Assembly: GCA_002914845.1 (NCBI GenBank)
Contig: JXTC01000010.1
Coordinates: 1,513,922 to 1,577,921 of the forward strand
Length of the DNA: 64,000 nt
Reading direction: 5' to 3'
DNA from: Trema orientale
Lineage: Eukaryota; Streptophyta; Magnoliopsida; Rosales; Cannabaceae
Positions 46,678 to 59,802 of this stretch are shown here, piece after piece. The notes beneath the pieces were generated by a model. The model was given only the letters and a program-made list of their open reading frames with translations. It was not told where the DNA came from and made no database searches. Positions within the stretch are counted from its first letter, which is position 1, and the number at the start of each line of letters is the position of its first letter. The translations under genes were made by a program, and so were the position numbers.

Positions 46678-49600
46678 ATGGCGGCTGATGTACAAGTGAA
46701 GCTTGAGACTCCCGACACCTGCTGTGCTTCGGTGAACTCTTGATTTTGAATTTTGATTTTTTTTTTTAATTTGATTTGAGCTGCATTTGAATCTCATTTG
46801 TGCGAGTTCGGTTTTTTGGTTTGTATTCAGTGGAAGAACAAGTACTCGAAGCTCGAGGAGAAGCGGAATGCTCTTCGGCAAGCTGTGAAGCTCCTTGAAC
46901 AGCAGATTGATAAGATTCAAGCGGAGAGTAACAAAGGTAGTCAACAATCTTGTTTGTTGTTTGGAATGTGTAGAATTCGGTTCGATTTCGATCACATTTT
47001 GGTCAAAATTAGGGCTTTTGGTGTTAAAGATGGTGGGAAAATGGTTAGTGAGAGATGATGAAACTTAAAAGTTTTGATTTTTTTTTTAAAATTTTAATAT
47101 GTCCTTTTTTGGGTATTTGCAGTGTGTGAGAAAGAGCGGGCTAGAGCGGATTTGGAGAAAGAGGGGAAGGAGAAAGAGTGTGCTGCTAGACTAGTTTTGG
47201 AGAATGAAGTAGCTGCATTAAAAGCTGAGATTGTTTCTCTGAAGCAGGAAGGGGGTAAAGATATTCGGGATGAAAATGGCGAGGTGCAGCTTCTTCGAGC
47301 TCGTGTTTCTGAATTAGAGAAGGAAATCAATTGTCTAAAGCAGTTGGTTGAGAAAGAAAGGAAAAGGGCAGATTCAGAAAGAAAAAATGCGGAAGTGGAG
47401 AAGAAAAAAGCTGCTGAAGCAGATAAAGTGGTGGAAGGTGAGAGAAGTAAGGCTGAAAAAGAAAGGAATGTAGCAAAGTTGGAAAAAGAGAAAGCTGAGA
47501 AATATAGGACTCAGATTGAGGCACTGAGGAAGGAAGCTGATGAAGTGAAATCAAAGTTGGTTTCGGAGATGGTAAGACTTGAAGAGGCGAACAAAAAGCT
47601 TGAAGGAGAAAGACAGAAGGTGGTCAAGGAGAAGAAACGTGCTGAATCTGAAAAGGCTAAAGCAGATGAGCAAAGGAAGCTTGTAGAAGCTAATAGAAAG
47701 AGGATAGTGGACGGGAAAATTCATGGTGAAAATTTGTCTCGACAATTGGAAGAGACTAAACGGAAAATTGATGAATTACAGAAAGAGACACATGAACTTA
47801 AGTCTTCTAGTGGCCAACTTGATGTTAATATAAGTACTGAAGATAAGGCTTTAATAAGAGAATCCCATGAATCAAAATTAGTGTTGGAACTTTCTTCACT
47901 ACTTGAGGAAGCAAACAAAAGTTTTCAGTTGGAGAAACAGAAGGCATCTATGGAGAAAGAACGGGCTGATAGGGAGAGGTTGAATGCAGAACAGCAGAAA
48001 AAGCTTGCAGAAGTGAATTGGAAGACAGCAGTGGAAGAAAAGTCTCGTGCTGATCAGTCATGTAAGCGGTTAGAAGAAGAGAAACAAAAGATCCATGAAT
48101 TAGAAAAGCAGATACACAAACTTTGCTCCAATAAAAAATCATTTGAGTCATCTGCTGTTTCTACCGCTGAAAGTAGGGAACTGAAATTTTTGAAGGAACA
48201 AGTCCAGTTTCAGAAAATGAAGAGCAAACATGCTAAACGAGAAGTCAAGCTGGAAAGAAGTCGTAATTGTATACTGGAACATGAACTAGGTCGCATAAAG
48301 TTGGATTTCGATCTGTTCTCATCTCGCCTGGACATGCTACATAAGTCTTTCTCACCTATGAAAGGTGTAGATGGCCTAGAGAAGGTTGGCTTTCTATCTC
48401 TTTATCTTTTAAGCATTGTGTTTTGTCTCTAATTGGAATATTCTTGCTTGTTTTGGTTGTTGTCTTCATATTTTCTTTGAAACATGACCGTAAGTTCTGG
48501 TCCTGGGTTTGTTTCTTTGCTTCTGCTTGAATATTCAACGGTGTGGATGATGAAGTTGAATCTTATTATCCGATGAATATTTAGTATATAGGAGCCTGTG
48601 GCTGCGGATATAGAAGAAATTGCTCCTCATACAACTTTGAATTCGTTAAAAGTCTTAGATAATTAGCAGAAGAACACAATAATAAGGTTTTCAGGTTATC
48701 AGGTGACTGAATTTGTTGATATGTTGTTTAAGGTTCCCGTTCCCTTACCTTTTTAATGTTACAAATTCAAAGAATAGCATAAAATTATGGGGATTTTTTT
48801 TTCCTTTGTTTTTCATAGTGGTCTTGCTTATCTAGCATGTTTAGAATACTGTAATTTTGATGCAAATAACATACTATTTCACTAACATTTATATTGCTTG
48901 AATTATTACTACTATGATCCCTATTATCCTTTTTGTTGGAAATTTCCACTTGTTTACTTGAAAGGTACTATAACTTGCATTATTTAGCTTGTCAAACCTT
49001 AAAGCCTTCACGTATTTTGTTTATAGTACTGTATTTTTGCCAATGTTATCAACCTCGGCACAACGTTTTGCTCCTGTTTGTTGACTAAATGATTCATTGA
49101 CTGTGCAGACTGGAAATAACATAAATATGCCAAGATCAGGCTCAGAATCTTTTCAGATCTACCTACAAAATCATGATGAGCCTCTCAAACCTAGCTTCCC
49201 AGCCATGGATCCCTCTGGTATTGTCCAGCAAACCTTACCATACTCTGCACGCTTGTGTCCTGTGCCTGGGGCAAATTTTGTTGAACCTATTGCAGGTATT
49301 GATTCTAAATTGGAGTCTCTTGGAGGCTCTACCAGAAAAATGTTAAAGAGTTCTGCTATAAATTCCAATACAACATCTTTTTCTGATGGACAATTGGTCG
49401 GCTCACAGGATAAGAGTGCGTTTTCTGTTACGACATCGACAAAATTGGTTGAAGAGCATGCACAACCAATCCTTTCCGACTTATCTGAAGTTACCAAAAT
49501 TAAGTCCAGTGAAAATCTTGCTGTTGTTGCTGAAAACAATGTTCGAAATCCTGTTAACAATGAGAATGTTGGAGGAGTTCCTGTGCATAGGAGGAAGAGG

Positions 49601-52600
49601 AAGAGGAAGAGGATACTTGAAACAGTTGAAACGATTGAAAACTTATACTTTGAGGAGAAGAAGCTGCATCTACAATTAGAAGAGAAGTTATCTGTTTTGC
49701 ATGGTATGCTAAACAAGCAAGTGGACAATCCTTTCAGAAAAGGACAATCACCACCTAGTTTCGCTGGCAATTCATTTGCAAAGCATGATAGACATAACAA
49801 GAAGAGAAAAACCTCTTTTCAAAAGAAAGTGGTACTGCAGCATGCTTGTGATAGTGCTGAGCGAAAGAAGAGAGATGTAGTTGAAACTGAAGTCCGTGGA
49901 AATGCAAATTTCTGCAAAAACGGCTCTCTAACTGGCATTGATCGGATGGAATCTTTTGGAGCAAAGGTTGAAGGAATAAGTGGTTCTGTTAAAAGTGACT
50001 TTGAAGCTGTGGCAGGTTTTGAGGAACTAGCTAATGGTGATTACATGAATTTACTAAACTTGGATAATGCTGCTGATGAGGAATGTTACAGATTAGCAAT
50101 GGAGATGCCTCTATCCCCTATACTTCATGAGATTGAGATGCAGTTTTCTGATGCACTTAATGTGGACAATTCTATACCCTTAGCCAATGAAACCTTTTGT
50201 GAAGGATTCTCAAGCAAAGAAAAAGAAATGTTACCATCACACGGAGTTGATACCATTAATTTGGCGAATGGTTTCAGTAAGTCAAAGTCTGATGGCTCTG
50301 CTACTTCGACTAACTCAGTAATGCATAACGGTGAAAACCATGTTGATGCTCTAGGCATGCTAAGGAATGATTGGCATGCTAGTAAAGTGGAAAAAGCTTC
50401 TAATTGCCTGAGTAGTGACTTTCTTCTGGAGGTGGAAATGACTACTCCAACTATTTTACAAGATGAGAAGTCTAAGTTTCGGTTTGGAGGTGAACTTGGA
50501 TTTTCTAGCAAAAATATTTTAGAACGATGTATTTTGTCTAATATAGAGGATGGAAGCAGCATATCTAGGATACAGTATGCAATCAGAACTTGTATGGGAC
50601 AGTGCTCTTTGGCTACTCAAACAGGGTGGATGATGCGTGAGATTCTACTTGCTGTTAAAATGGAAGAAAAGCTTTTAGCCAAGTAAGTGAGAGATGCTTT
50701 TGAAGATGGTTTAGTTGATTTTTTGACGTTGCATAGTGTTTTTTATTTTTTATTTATTTATATTTAATTTTATTTTAATTTTAATTTTTTTTTATTTATT
50801 TTTTTGACTCTCCATCTTAGATGCTTATTATCCCTCTACCCCTTTCTCTTTTCATTTGCTCATTTTCTTCTTAGCAAATTCTTTTGTTTTTGTTACTGAA
50901 TCTTGCTTCTCTACTATTCATATGCATGGAAAATTAGATTGTAGGTTTTTTTTTCTGTGTTTTGCTGGAATTTTTGATGACTTATTTTCCTTTGTCTGAC
51001 TTGTTTCAGGGAGAAGGTTTGTGCTCTCTTTTCGTTGTTGATGATTAATTTTTCTGTGACTGCTTCCGGTATATTTGGGGACTTCTTAAATTGGGCATCC
51101 ACCCCCTGCTTGGATTCTTATGCTGGGCATGTACTCTCAGGTCTGCTATTTTCAATCTTATGTTGTATAATTATTCTCTGTGGTTCATGCGTGATTTGGT
51201 TTTTAACTACAAGTTTGTTATTAACTTTCCTTGATTTTTTTTGCAGTGATGTCTGATGTGGAGATAAGAAGGTTGTTTGCAGAACTAGGTTGTTTAGATG
51301 AACTGCTTAATCTACTTGAGAATTTCCTAACGGATGGATGTGTTAAGGTGTTCAAAGATCTCTCTTTTGGCATCCCAGTTGAGTGTGATTCAAGAGTTCT
51401 TGATGACACAAATATATCATTGTCCCTTATACCAGCGTCAGCAGAACACTTGGTAGCAGGGAGCATTATATTGGCATCCATTTGTGCAGCACTTGACCGC
51501 ATGGGCTTTATATGTGAAACATCATACAGCATTTTACGGGCTCATAGATTCAGCAATTCAATGATACTTAATATTCTCCATATTTTTGCTTATTTGGGTG
51601 GAGACCGGTTTTTCAATTCGAGCGGTTATGGCTTGTTGATGACTGTACTGAAATCTATAGTTAGGAATCTTGAGGGACTAAGTACATCAGGTGCTTCTGT
51701 TACTTGTTTTTCACTCGTGAATGATACTCAATCTGCAGTCTGTCCATGTATCATGTGCCCATTTTCGGTGGATGCTATGTCTGTGGATACTGTGACGTCT
51801 CTTCTTTTAGAAAAGCTTAAGACTAATGACATATTGGATACCAAGTGTGATACATCTGGTAACCAATCAGATCCAGTCAGCACTGTGACTTTGTCTAGTC
51901 TCAATGATCTTCTAGCATTGATGGAGCTGGTAGCATACCACATGGTATGGTTTAATTCTTTTCATCTTTATTGTTGATACGATATAATTAAATTCTTACT
52001 CTGGTATGCTGGTTGGTGTTTTGCTTGAATACGTATCTGACAATGCTTCTTTTTTTTTTTTCCCTTAATTCTTATGATTGTTAAGTTAAGCATTGATATT
52101 TGATTTCAACATCGAGAATACTAAATTTTTTTCAAAAATTTAGGATTTATACATTATTTCAACTATGAAAATATTTAGATTTTATAAAAATTTAATTAGC
52201 ATGATTTATATTGTTGATAGATTTTACAATTTACTGAGAGTTGATTTTTGGAAATTAATTGAAAATAAGAGATTTAAATGGTTCATTTGTTTGATATTAG
52301 TAAATTCGACCTTAAATGGTAGCTTTGATACGCTTTTGATCTTTGTCTGAGTTTTCTTGAGGGTAGCTTATTTTAATATAACCACCTTGAACATTGAAGG
52401 CAAATGTTATCACTCTTACAAGTGTTGATTTCTATTATTGTTATTCTGACCTACTTTCTTGTTTCTCTGATAATGTAGGGCTGGGAGTGGACTTGTCTCA
52501 AAATTGTTCCTCAGCTGGTAAAATCATTGGACTCATGTGTCTTTAAGAAGTCAACTTCAGGAGTTGTTATTCTCCTTGGTCAACTTGGGAGGTATGTTTG

Positions 52601-54465
52601 CGTTATAGTGTCATTATATGTTTTTGATTTGACGTTGATCAGTTGTCTGGTATGGTTGCTATTTGCTAGCCTTTAAAATTTAGGAAAGTTCACTGTCTCT
52701 AGCCTTCATTACCTGTTTAGCTATAGCATAATTTCTCCCTCTTAAGAACAGGACGCTAACTTCATTGATTCTTTCTTCTATGTGTTCAATTCATTTTTCT
52801 CAAAACCTGAGCCATTACAATTTCACAAACTCTTTTGCTTTAGTTTTCCAATAAGTTGATTTGGCTTATCGTCTGCTTGTTCACCATCCATTTAACTTTA
52901 TTGGTTGTTCTTGTGGCCATTCTGTTAGCGGTTTATGTTGCTATTCTGTTAGAGTTTCCTGCTTGCTGTTTTGTTAATTGTGTTTGCTGTGTAGAAGTTT
53001 CTATTGACGAATTTGGTTTTAACTGGTAGACTGTATTGCTGATAAATATTCTATTAATTGCTTTTTGTTCATGCCATTACTCTTTTACTCTTCTGGTTTT
53101 GATCAATGCAATTCTGTTCAGTATTCAAGATACTGATATCAGAAGGTCAACATTTTGTTTTTGAATTTCATATTTTAAATATCTAGAGTTGTCATGGGGG
53201 ATATTTGGGTTTTGACGAAGTTTGAGAAGGCTTGGTTTTGGTTCAAATTCAAAGGAAGATAAGATACAATAACAAATCTTGGGAAAAAAATGTCAAGCCT
53301 CAGATGAGGACTATATTGAGTTTAGGACACATAATTGGCAAAGAACAATCTATTTGTTTTCCACTGGTTGGTTATAATGCACTGTAATCCATGGACTATA
53401 AAACCATTCTAGGTCTTTAAATAGCTATTGTTTTAGGCTGTCCGTCGTGATTTAGGGATTGTTCCTTTATTTTTTTTTTTAATTTTTTTTTTTTCAGTTA
53501 AGGAGGGCCACTGGATTGTCAGGTGAGTATAATATGCACAGTACTATAGTTGTGTCAACCATGCGTCAATAAGACTGAAGAACATGAAAAAGGTTCATAC
53601 AAAGCTGTAATGGACAAGGGAAGGGGAAAAGGGGCTGCCAACTGGTGACAGCTGGGGTTTGCTTGTGCACTACTACTGTGTATTTTGGTTTAATCTCTAG
53701 GTTTTTTTGTACCTATACTACTGCTGCGGTTTGATGTTCTTACTGAAGTTTCAGTTAAGTATGCCTTGAAAGGCAGAACGTAAAAGAAGAGAGATTTTAC
53801 TTAGGAAAATGTGATGATGACTTGGTAAATTTCTTTAGATTAGAGACTGAATATGAGTACGTTGTGGTCGTGTTTTACTACTGCACATCTCGTTGTAGCT
53901 GAGATTAGTTTTGTCTCTTTGTATGTGTACTAAGCTTGTGTTAGAAGTCTAATTTTATCAGTAGATAAAGCTTTGTTGTGCGGAGGCACTTTTGGGGCAT
54001 ACTATTTGAAAATGTTAAGATCCATTCTACTACGTGCTTGGGTTTTGTGTGCACATACGTACTTTTTTCAGGAGAGTGTCTTCCATTCTTAAATTGGGTA
54101 ATGTTCATACAAAATGGTGCTTTTTATTTGGTTTACTAAAATATGTGTTCTAATGTAGGCTTGGTTTGGAGGCTTTTGGATTTGAAGATAAAGGAGTAGA
54201 ACAATTAAGATGTGATTTGTCCACATTTTTCCGTTGTGGCATCAACATGAAGGCAAGTCTACCTATTCAAATTGCAACAGTTACTGCCTCATTAGGCCTT
54301 CTCTCTGTTGATTTTGAGACAATAATCCAAACCAAAGAAAAGCTTCCGGCTATTGCAAGTGAGTCTGTCCTGGTTGATTTGATAAGGGAATGGTTCTTAT
54401 CGCTGAGCATGAAGCAACAAGAGTTGTCCTTCAGCATTTTACGGACGGCTGTTGTAAATAAGTAG
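46678..54465 (+). CDS. MEE22: MEE22/EMB1611-like coiled-coil protein
   Basis: Eight exons: 46678-46731, 46831-46936, 47123-48384, 49109-50682, 51010-51140, 51247-51944, 52479-52591 and 54159-54465. GT-AG introns keep frame to give 1414 codons. The N-terminus is MAADVQVKLETPDTCC. Residues about 19-460 are a near-continuous charged coiled coil (Lys/Glu/Arg/Ala heptads such as EKERNVAKLEKEKAEKYRTQ). A Ser-rich middle follows, with a basic nuclear-localisation-like cluster HRRKRKRKR at about 634-642. The C-terminal third (from about 998) is Leu-rich and helical. The architecture and its position between FAH and a BBE-like gene fit Arabidopsis EMB1611/MEE22 (At2g34780), needed for embryo development and shoot meristem function. 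Molecular role unknown. Tail-to-tail with the BBE-like gene. The fourth intron-exon join is supported by phase, not by transcripts. Confidence 0.85.
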
Positions 54466-56452
54466 TGGTATACTTGCGTTATTGTGAAAGCTAAACCTGG
54501 TAAACCCGCATGGGTCTTTTAAGGCGGATGAGGCATATTATTCATGTGAATCATGGGATAATTCAGTCAATTTTCTCCTTTTGGTAGCTCCTAGATGTTG
54601 AAGACCTTGATTGAGGATATTTTTGACAGCTCTGGGGATTTTTTTTAAATATAATTTAAATAATTTAGCTTGCCCCATTGTTCGAGGGACTTTTAAATGT
54701 TGACTCTAATATCTGAGGTTGCATAAATTGCAGGCTCATCTTGTTTCCCAGTTTTGTAAGTTATTGCCAGACTGGTTATAATATCAGGGAAACAGTTGGT
54801 AAAAGTCTTGGTATTATTATGAATTTTTCAGCAGCATATATAGACTATAGTTGGATTGTGCTGTTCACGTTGATCGGAAAAGTTCATCAAGAATTGGGTT
54901 CTATTTGGTTTGCAGCTGGGTGGCTGTCATCTCAGTATCCATGAACTTGTCTATTAAAGTTGGGGTGGTGACTTGTAAGAGAGCTCATTTTTCGTTCCTT
55001 ATAGTGTAGACTCCAGTCTGAGTTCACTGGAAGAGATGCCAACAATGTTTCTCGGCAATGAACTGATCGATTGGCCTTGTTGACTGAAGGCTGGAAATCG
55101 TTTGTCCTGCTATGACCAATTTCGACTGGCTTCACAGATTTCAGATAGATTTCAAAATTCTGAGCTCAGATGGGCTGTGTTCTAGTGGCTGGGTGAACAA
55201 CTGATTGGTTAATCTCAACTTTGTGAGTTCGAGAAACAATGACTGATTGTAAATAAAGAAGAAACTTTTAAATATTATTTCGAGTAATTTTGTTTTCCTT
55301 TTCGTTTTAGATGTGTTGTAGTGAAGATGTCGAAATCGGTGGTTTGAGTACAGTCATGGTATAAAATATATGTATTCATTGCTGAAAGTAGTGCAGGTGG
55401 CATCTTTAAAAACTTCGCTTTGTATATTTCGGAAGACTTGAGCATGCGCATATAGGTAAACAGTAAACCTATTGTTGCATATAGATTCAGAAGGTTGAAA
55501 GGCCATGCAAAATAAATCATTTTGCGTGGTTCCCTTACTAGGAATCATACTCTACGGAACTTCTAGCAATGTTAGTATGTTATAAATGGGTAATATATAA
55601 TTCTATGGTGTGTATATGTGTGTATATATATGACGTAGGTGAAGCGTACAAGTGAATTGAGTACTCAATTTTTTGATTAACTGGCCCAGAAGCGTAATGT
55701 AAAAGATTCGGTATATAATTCCTCGGAGATGGCTCTTTCAGATTAGGCCTTTAGCCTTTAATAATGCGTGGTGGACTGGTGGTTGGATGAATATATTAAA
55801 GCAAGATAATTTAAGTTCCTGGTTCATATGTCGAGTCTATGGTATCTGCATGTTACAAACTAATAGATATGTGCTACTTATTGCTAAGAATCCCACGCAC
55901 TCTATGATACGGTAACATGCTGTAAGTCCTTCAGAGCCAAAAAAAAAAAATATATATTGCAAGTCCATTTTGTGCTTTTCCTATTTAGCGTCGCGAGATA
56001 GCATTTTAAATTGGTCTGGTATGCAATTGCGATTAACTTGTATATAATTTTATGAATCTGCAAACTGACACCACCATGCTGTGGCTAGAATCCCCTCACA
56101 TTAGAAAGTCTACTTTTCGTAGCATTTGTTCGTCATCTAAAAGATGTATGTGTATATATGGTGCTATGTACAGTGTGCTTTTCATTCTACATCGATAGGG
56201 AAATTAATATTGACCGTCATATATTTAGGTCTAACTATCAATATTGGCTAACCTATGGAGCGGATTTAAAGTATTCCTACAATAATTACTACCTCTATAA
56301 TGCAACAAGAGGAACAAAAAACCGGTACGTGATTATGACTGTGCTTCTCATATTAGCAAAAGATCTAAAACAGCTATTTGTACATGAAATCCATACTAGA
56401 AAACTTGTCTTTGTTCCTAGCCAAAATCTTCTGCAATTATATTCTCATCATA
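54466..56452. other. MEE22 3' UTR and convergent intergenic spacer
   Basis: A polyadenylation-like AATAAA lies at 55252-55257, about 790 bp after the stop. An acceptor-like TAAATTGCAG/GCTC at about 54735 could mark a 3' UTR intron. The remainder, between two convergent genes, shows no further gene. Confidence 0.4.
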
Positions 56453-58042
56453 TCAATGCTGGAAGGGTGGAATGCTCTGTTCATTTCTGAAGAAGTTATC
56501 AGGATCCACCTTGCTCTTCACTTTTATCAGTCTCTCGAAGTTACCCTTGAAGTACTTCGTACCCCAAACACTTGCTTCTTCGAAGCTTGTCTTTCCCAGT
56601 CTATTATTTGTCCCCAAATCAAGGTCCCTATAGTTGACATAAGCAGCCCTAGGAGAGCTTGAAACATATGGCCTCATGTACCAATATAGCATTCTAATCC
56701 ATCTTACATGCTTCTTTGACTCCTCAATTCCATCCTTGTCCCACTTCACTAAGTACTGTATATTGTATAGATTCCCTTTCCTGTGAGGGAATGGAGCTTC
56801 TGATTCCGGAATCTCATTCATCTTGCCCCCCAAAGGATCCATTATAATGCAAACAAACTGGTCTTCTTCCAAAAGCCTTTCCCAAATCCCTTTCAGTCCA
56901 GACTCAGGTATAGGTTGCTTCACAAAGTCTGACTTGGCCTTGAATTTGCTCTTGTAAAGAGTCACCCTGTCAAGTAAGAGCTCTAGTGGCTGATCCTTTT
57001 GGTACCCAGCAAAGTACATGACTGACTGGATCCAGCCCATTTCAATACAATCTTGGGCCTGCAAGCCCAATTCAGGAAACCTCTCATTCATCAAAGGAAT
57101 CAATTTATCTATTCTTCCAAGAAACAGTGAGTTGAAAGAAGCTTTGACTGTTTTCTGATTGCCACTGCCCACATCTTGGATAATGATTCTGATGAAAAGA
57201 TCTTCAGGCAGTTGATCCACAATGTACTGCCACCTATGAACAAGCCAGCTGGCACCTTGTGAAACGGTTTTTGAAACTGTAAAGCCAGTCACTATAGGTG
57301 GGACGCGAACTAGCTTGATTTTCCAAGAGAGAACAATCCCAAAACTCCCCCCACCACCTCCTCTAATGGCCCAAAACAAGTCCTCTCCCATAGTTTTCCT
57401 GTCAAGAATTTTCCCATTTGGATCAACTAAGTAAGCATCTATGACATTATCAGCAGCCAAGCCAAACTTCCTCAACATGGTACCAAAGCCACCTCCACTA
57501 AAATGCCCTCCAATCCCCACACTCGGACAAATCCCAGCTGGGAATCCATGGATTTTACTTTCCTTGGCAATAGCATAATAAAGCTCTCCCAAAGTAGCTC
57601 CTGACTGAACCCAAGCTGTCTCATCTTCAAGATTCACATCAATGGATCTTAGGTTGATGAGATCTATGATTATGAATGGGATTTTGGAGAGATAAGACAG
57701 GCCTTCATAGTCGTGTCCGCCGCTTCGGACTCTGACTTGTAAACCATTCTTTCGGCTACATATTACAGCTGCTTGGATTTCAGACTCATGGAAAGGAGTG
57801 ATAATGAGAAGAGGTCTAAGGGTTGTGGAGTTTAACCATCTTGGATTCTGTTGGGAAGATTCTAAGAGGGATTGGTATAAAGGAGAGTCTGAGGAGTAGA
57901 TGATTTGGACATTTCTAGTTAAGGCTCTAAATTGGGTTGACATGCAAAGCACGAAATTTTGCTGGACAGGAGTAGAGTTTGCCCATGTGAAGAAGATAAG
58001 TGAAAAGAAAAGGAAAGAGACCAGTGGAGAAGTGAGGCTCAT
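56453..58042 (-). CDS. BBE15-like: Berberine-bridge-enzyme-like FAD oxidoreductase
   Basis: Intronless 529-aa frame. A signal peptide (about residues 1-23, hydrophobic SFLFFSLIFFTW) predicts secretion to the apoplast. An FAD-binding PCMH domain spans about 74-248, with the two bicovalent flavin attachment residues: His110 in RSGGHDYEG and Cys172 in AGICPSVGIGGHFSGGG. The BBE domain near the C-terminus keeps YVNYRDLDLG (468-477). Family members oxidise phenylpropanoid alcohols, sugars or alkaloids with flavin. The likely counterpart At2g34790 (MEE23/AtBBE15) is described as a monolignol oxidoreductase. One oddity: the residue I place at the active-site Lys of the KxQ motif is Asn427 (NIQ). A TATA-like TATTTATTC on the minus strand lies near 58096-58105. 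Substrate unknown. Confidence 0.9.
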   Translation of the reverse strand: MSLTSPLVSFLFFSLIFFTWANSTPVQQNFVLCMSTQFRALTRNVQIIYSSDSPLYQSLLESSQQNPRWLNSTTLRPLLIITPFHESEIQAAVICSRKNGLQVRVRSGGHDYEGLSYLSKIPFIIIDLINLRSIDVNLEDETAWVQSGATLGELYYAIAKESKIHGFPAGICPSVGIGGHFSGGGFGTMLRKFGLAADNVIDAYLVDPNGKILDRKTMGEDLFWAIRGGGGGSFGIVLSWKIKLVRVPPIVTGFTVSKTVSQGASWLVHRWQYIVDQLPEDLFIRIIIQDVGSGNQKTVKASFNSLFLGRIDKLIPLMNERFPELGLQAQDCIEMGWIQSVMYFAGYQKDQPLELLLDRVTLYKSKFKAKSDFVKQPIPESGLKGIWERLLEEDQFVCIIMDPLGGKMNEIPESEAPFPHRKGNLYNIQYLVKWDKDGIEESKKHVRWIRMLYWYMRPYVSSSPRAAYVNYRDLDLGTNNRLGKTSFEEASVWGTKYFKGNFERLIKVKSKVDPDNFFRNEQSIPPFQH

Positions 58043-58926
58043 AGTTGCCAGTTTATGTCTAAGAAGTAGGTAATTAAGTTTAAAGATTAACTTTGAATAA
58101 ATAGTTCAGACTGGTTTATGACTTTGTGTATAGTGGAATCGAATATATGAACAGAAGATTCTTTAGTCGGCTCCGTTATAATTCTTTAGATCAGCTTATT
58201 TTGATATATACAAACAATTTTGCGAAATGTAGCGATGATTCCAATGGACAGACAAGGGTATGTATCTATCAAAATAAACCATTTTTGTCTTTCTATACCT
58301 CAGTTGATCGGCAACTTAGACTTTAATATCTTTCTTGTTGGGAGCTAGTTACGTGGGAAAGGCATGTGTCAAGTTCAATTCTTCTTTTATCATAATACAT
58401 AATTATAGAAGTTGAGTATGAAAGGGAACATGTATATAGTGCGGAAAAAAAAAAAAACGTTAACGTACGATCGATAAATATATGGACGAGGATGATAATG
58501 ACTTATTAATTATAAGAGACTTTAATATTCTTACATATATTGCATGCATGGAAAGAACGTGTCCAAATGCATAATGAGCTAAACTTGCCACCTTATAAGA
58601 GCTACCGATGAAAATAATTTAATTAAGTCTCTCTCGTTTTCTGGATACCAAAAAAAATGGCCGACTTTCATGTCGTGATTCTGGATTAGTCGGCAGTATT
58701 TGTTGATCAATACGTAATGCTGAAACTCTTGAAAGATTTATTTGGTTGCCACGTCAATTTGTGTACACAGGAATGTAATATCCATTTGGCTGCTTACTCT
58801 TTACTAGTCTTTCTTTATGTTTTATGGACCTACCAAAGGCTGGTGCCCAATTCTTGCTATTTGTTATAGGTAAATTATCTCTTAAACGCTAAATAAAAAT
58901 TGCTTTTGTTTTCTCCTTTATAAGTA

Positions 58927-58964
<38 letters not shown>

Positions 58965-59480
58965 TCTAATTGTTGCTTAGGAACTGTTCACTCCTTGCAT
59001 TTTAATCAGTATTAACATTTTACGTGTTTTCTCAGCTCATATATGGCTAATATTATTATTGAGTTAGTGAGGATGACAAAGATAGTCTCTATAATTTAAC
59101 TAATATTATAAGTTGGATGAATGCTTAGGTAGTATATCATGACCATGGCGAACTTCTGATCAAGTGAATTTATTTGTAAGAGGTCAAATAACGCTAATAT
59201 GTAGATAATTGTCATGAAACTTACATGGATTTTCAGATTCATCATTTTTATGGTTTTCTCGATATTCCTCAAAGTTCATTGTAATAGTAACATGTGATCA
59301 TAATGTTGGCGTTTGAATGCATTTGGTACATTAAGTGAAGAAGATATGGCCAAAATGTGTACAAACTCTGTGAATTGATTTGGTTTAAATCATGTATTAA
59401 AGTTTGGAAAAAATGCGTATTACCACATATGAGCACCGTATTATACATGGCAATAATATGAGAAATCGGTAGAAGGGTTG
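58043..59480. other. BBE-like promoter region and intergenic
   Basis: The first ~100 bp hold the BBE-like gene leader and TATA-like element (minus strand). A CT microsatellite lies at about 58928-58967. No other gene recognised. Confidence 0.4.
58928..58967. repeat. (CT)n microsatellite
   Basis: About 20 CT units with a single interruption (CTCTCTATCTCT). Confidence 0.9.
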
Positions 59481-59802
59481 ATGAGCCTAAACCTAAAAAT
59501 AGAACCTTAATTCTCTTCAATTCTCCATCCCAGAGCGAGTGAAAATACCAAAAGTGAGAGTGAAACTGTGAGAGTTTTTATTTTGAAAGTTAAGGAGAAA
59601 ATTCTCTTAGGTGTATTCAGGATTATTGGGTAGAAGAGAAAAAGCTGTATGATTGTAAAGCTTTTTCATATAGTAGAAGTCTTTTATGAGGGTCATAGTT
59701 TTTTCTCCAATTTTGGAGTTTTTCCACGTTAAATTCTTGTGTTGTGCTTATTGATCTTATTTATGTTTTAATTTTTCTGTTTTTCTTGACATTTCTTTTA
59801 AG

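Noticed and set aside
46555-46995. 146-codon minus-strand open frame
   Set aside because: Antisense to MEE22 exons 1-2 and the intron between them; no independent signals.
48595-48720. Possible extra MEE22 exon after TATATAG
   Set aside because: It has an in-frame stop, and exon 3 joins exon 4 in phase without it.
49171-49800. 209-codon minus-strand open frame
   Set aside because: Antisense shadow of the large MEE22 exon 4, which is well supported by splice phase.
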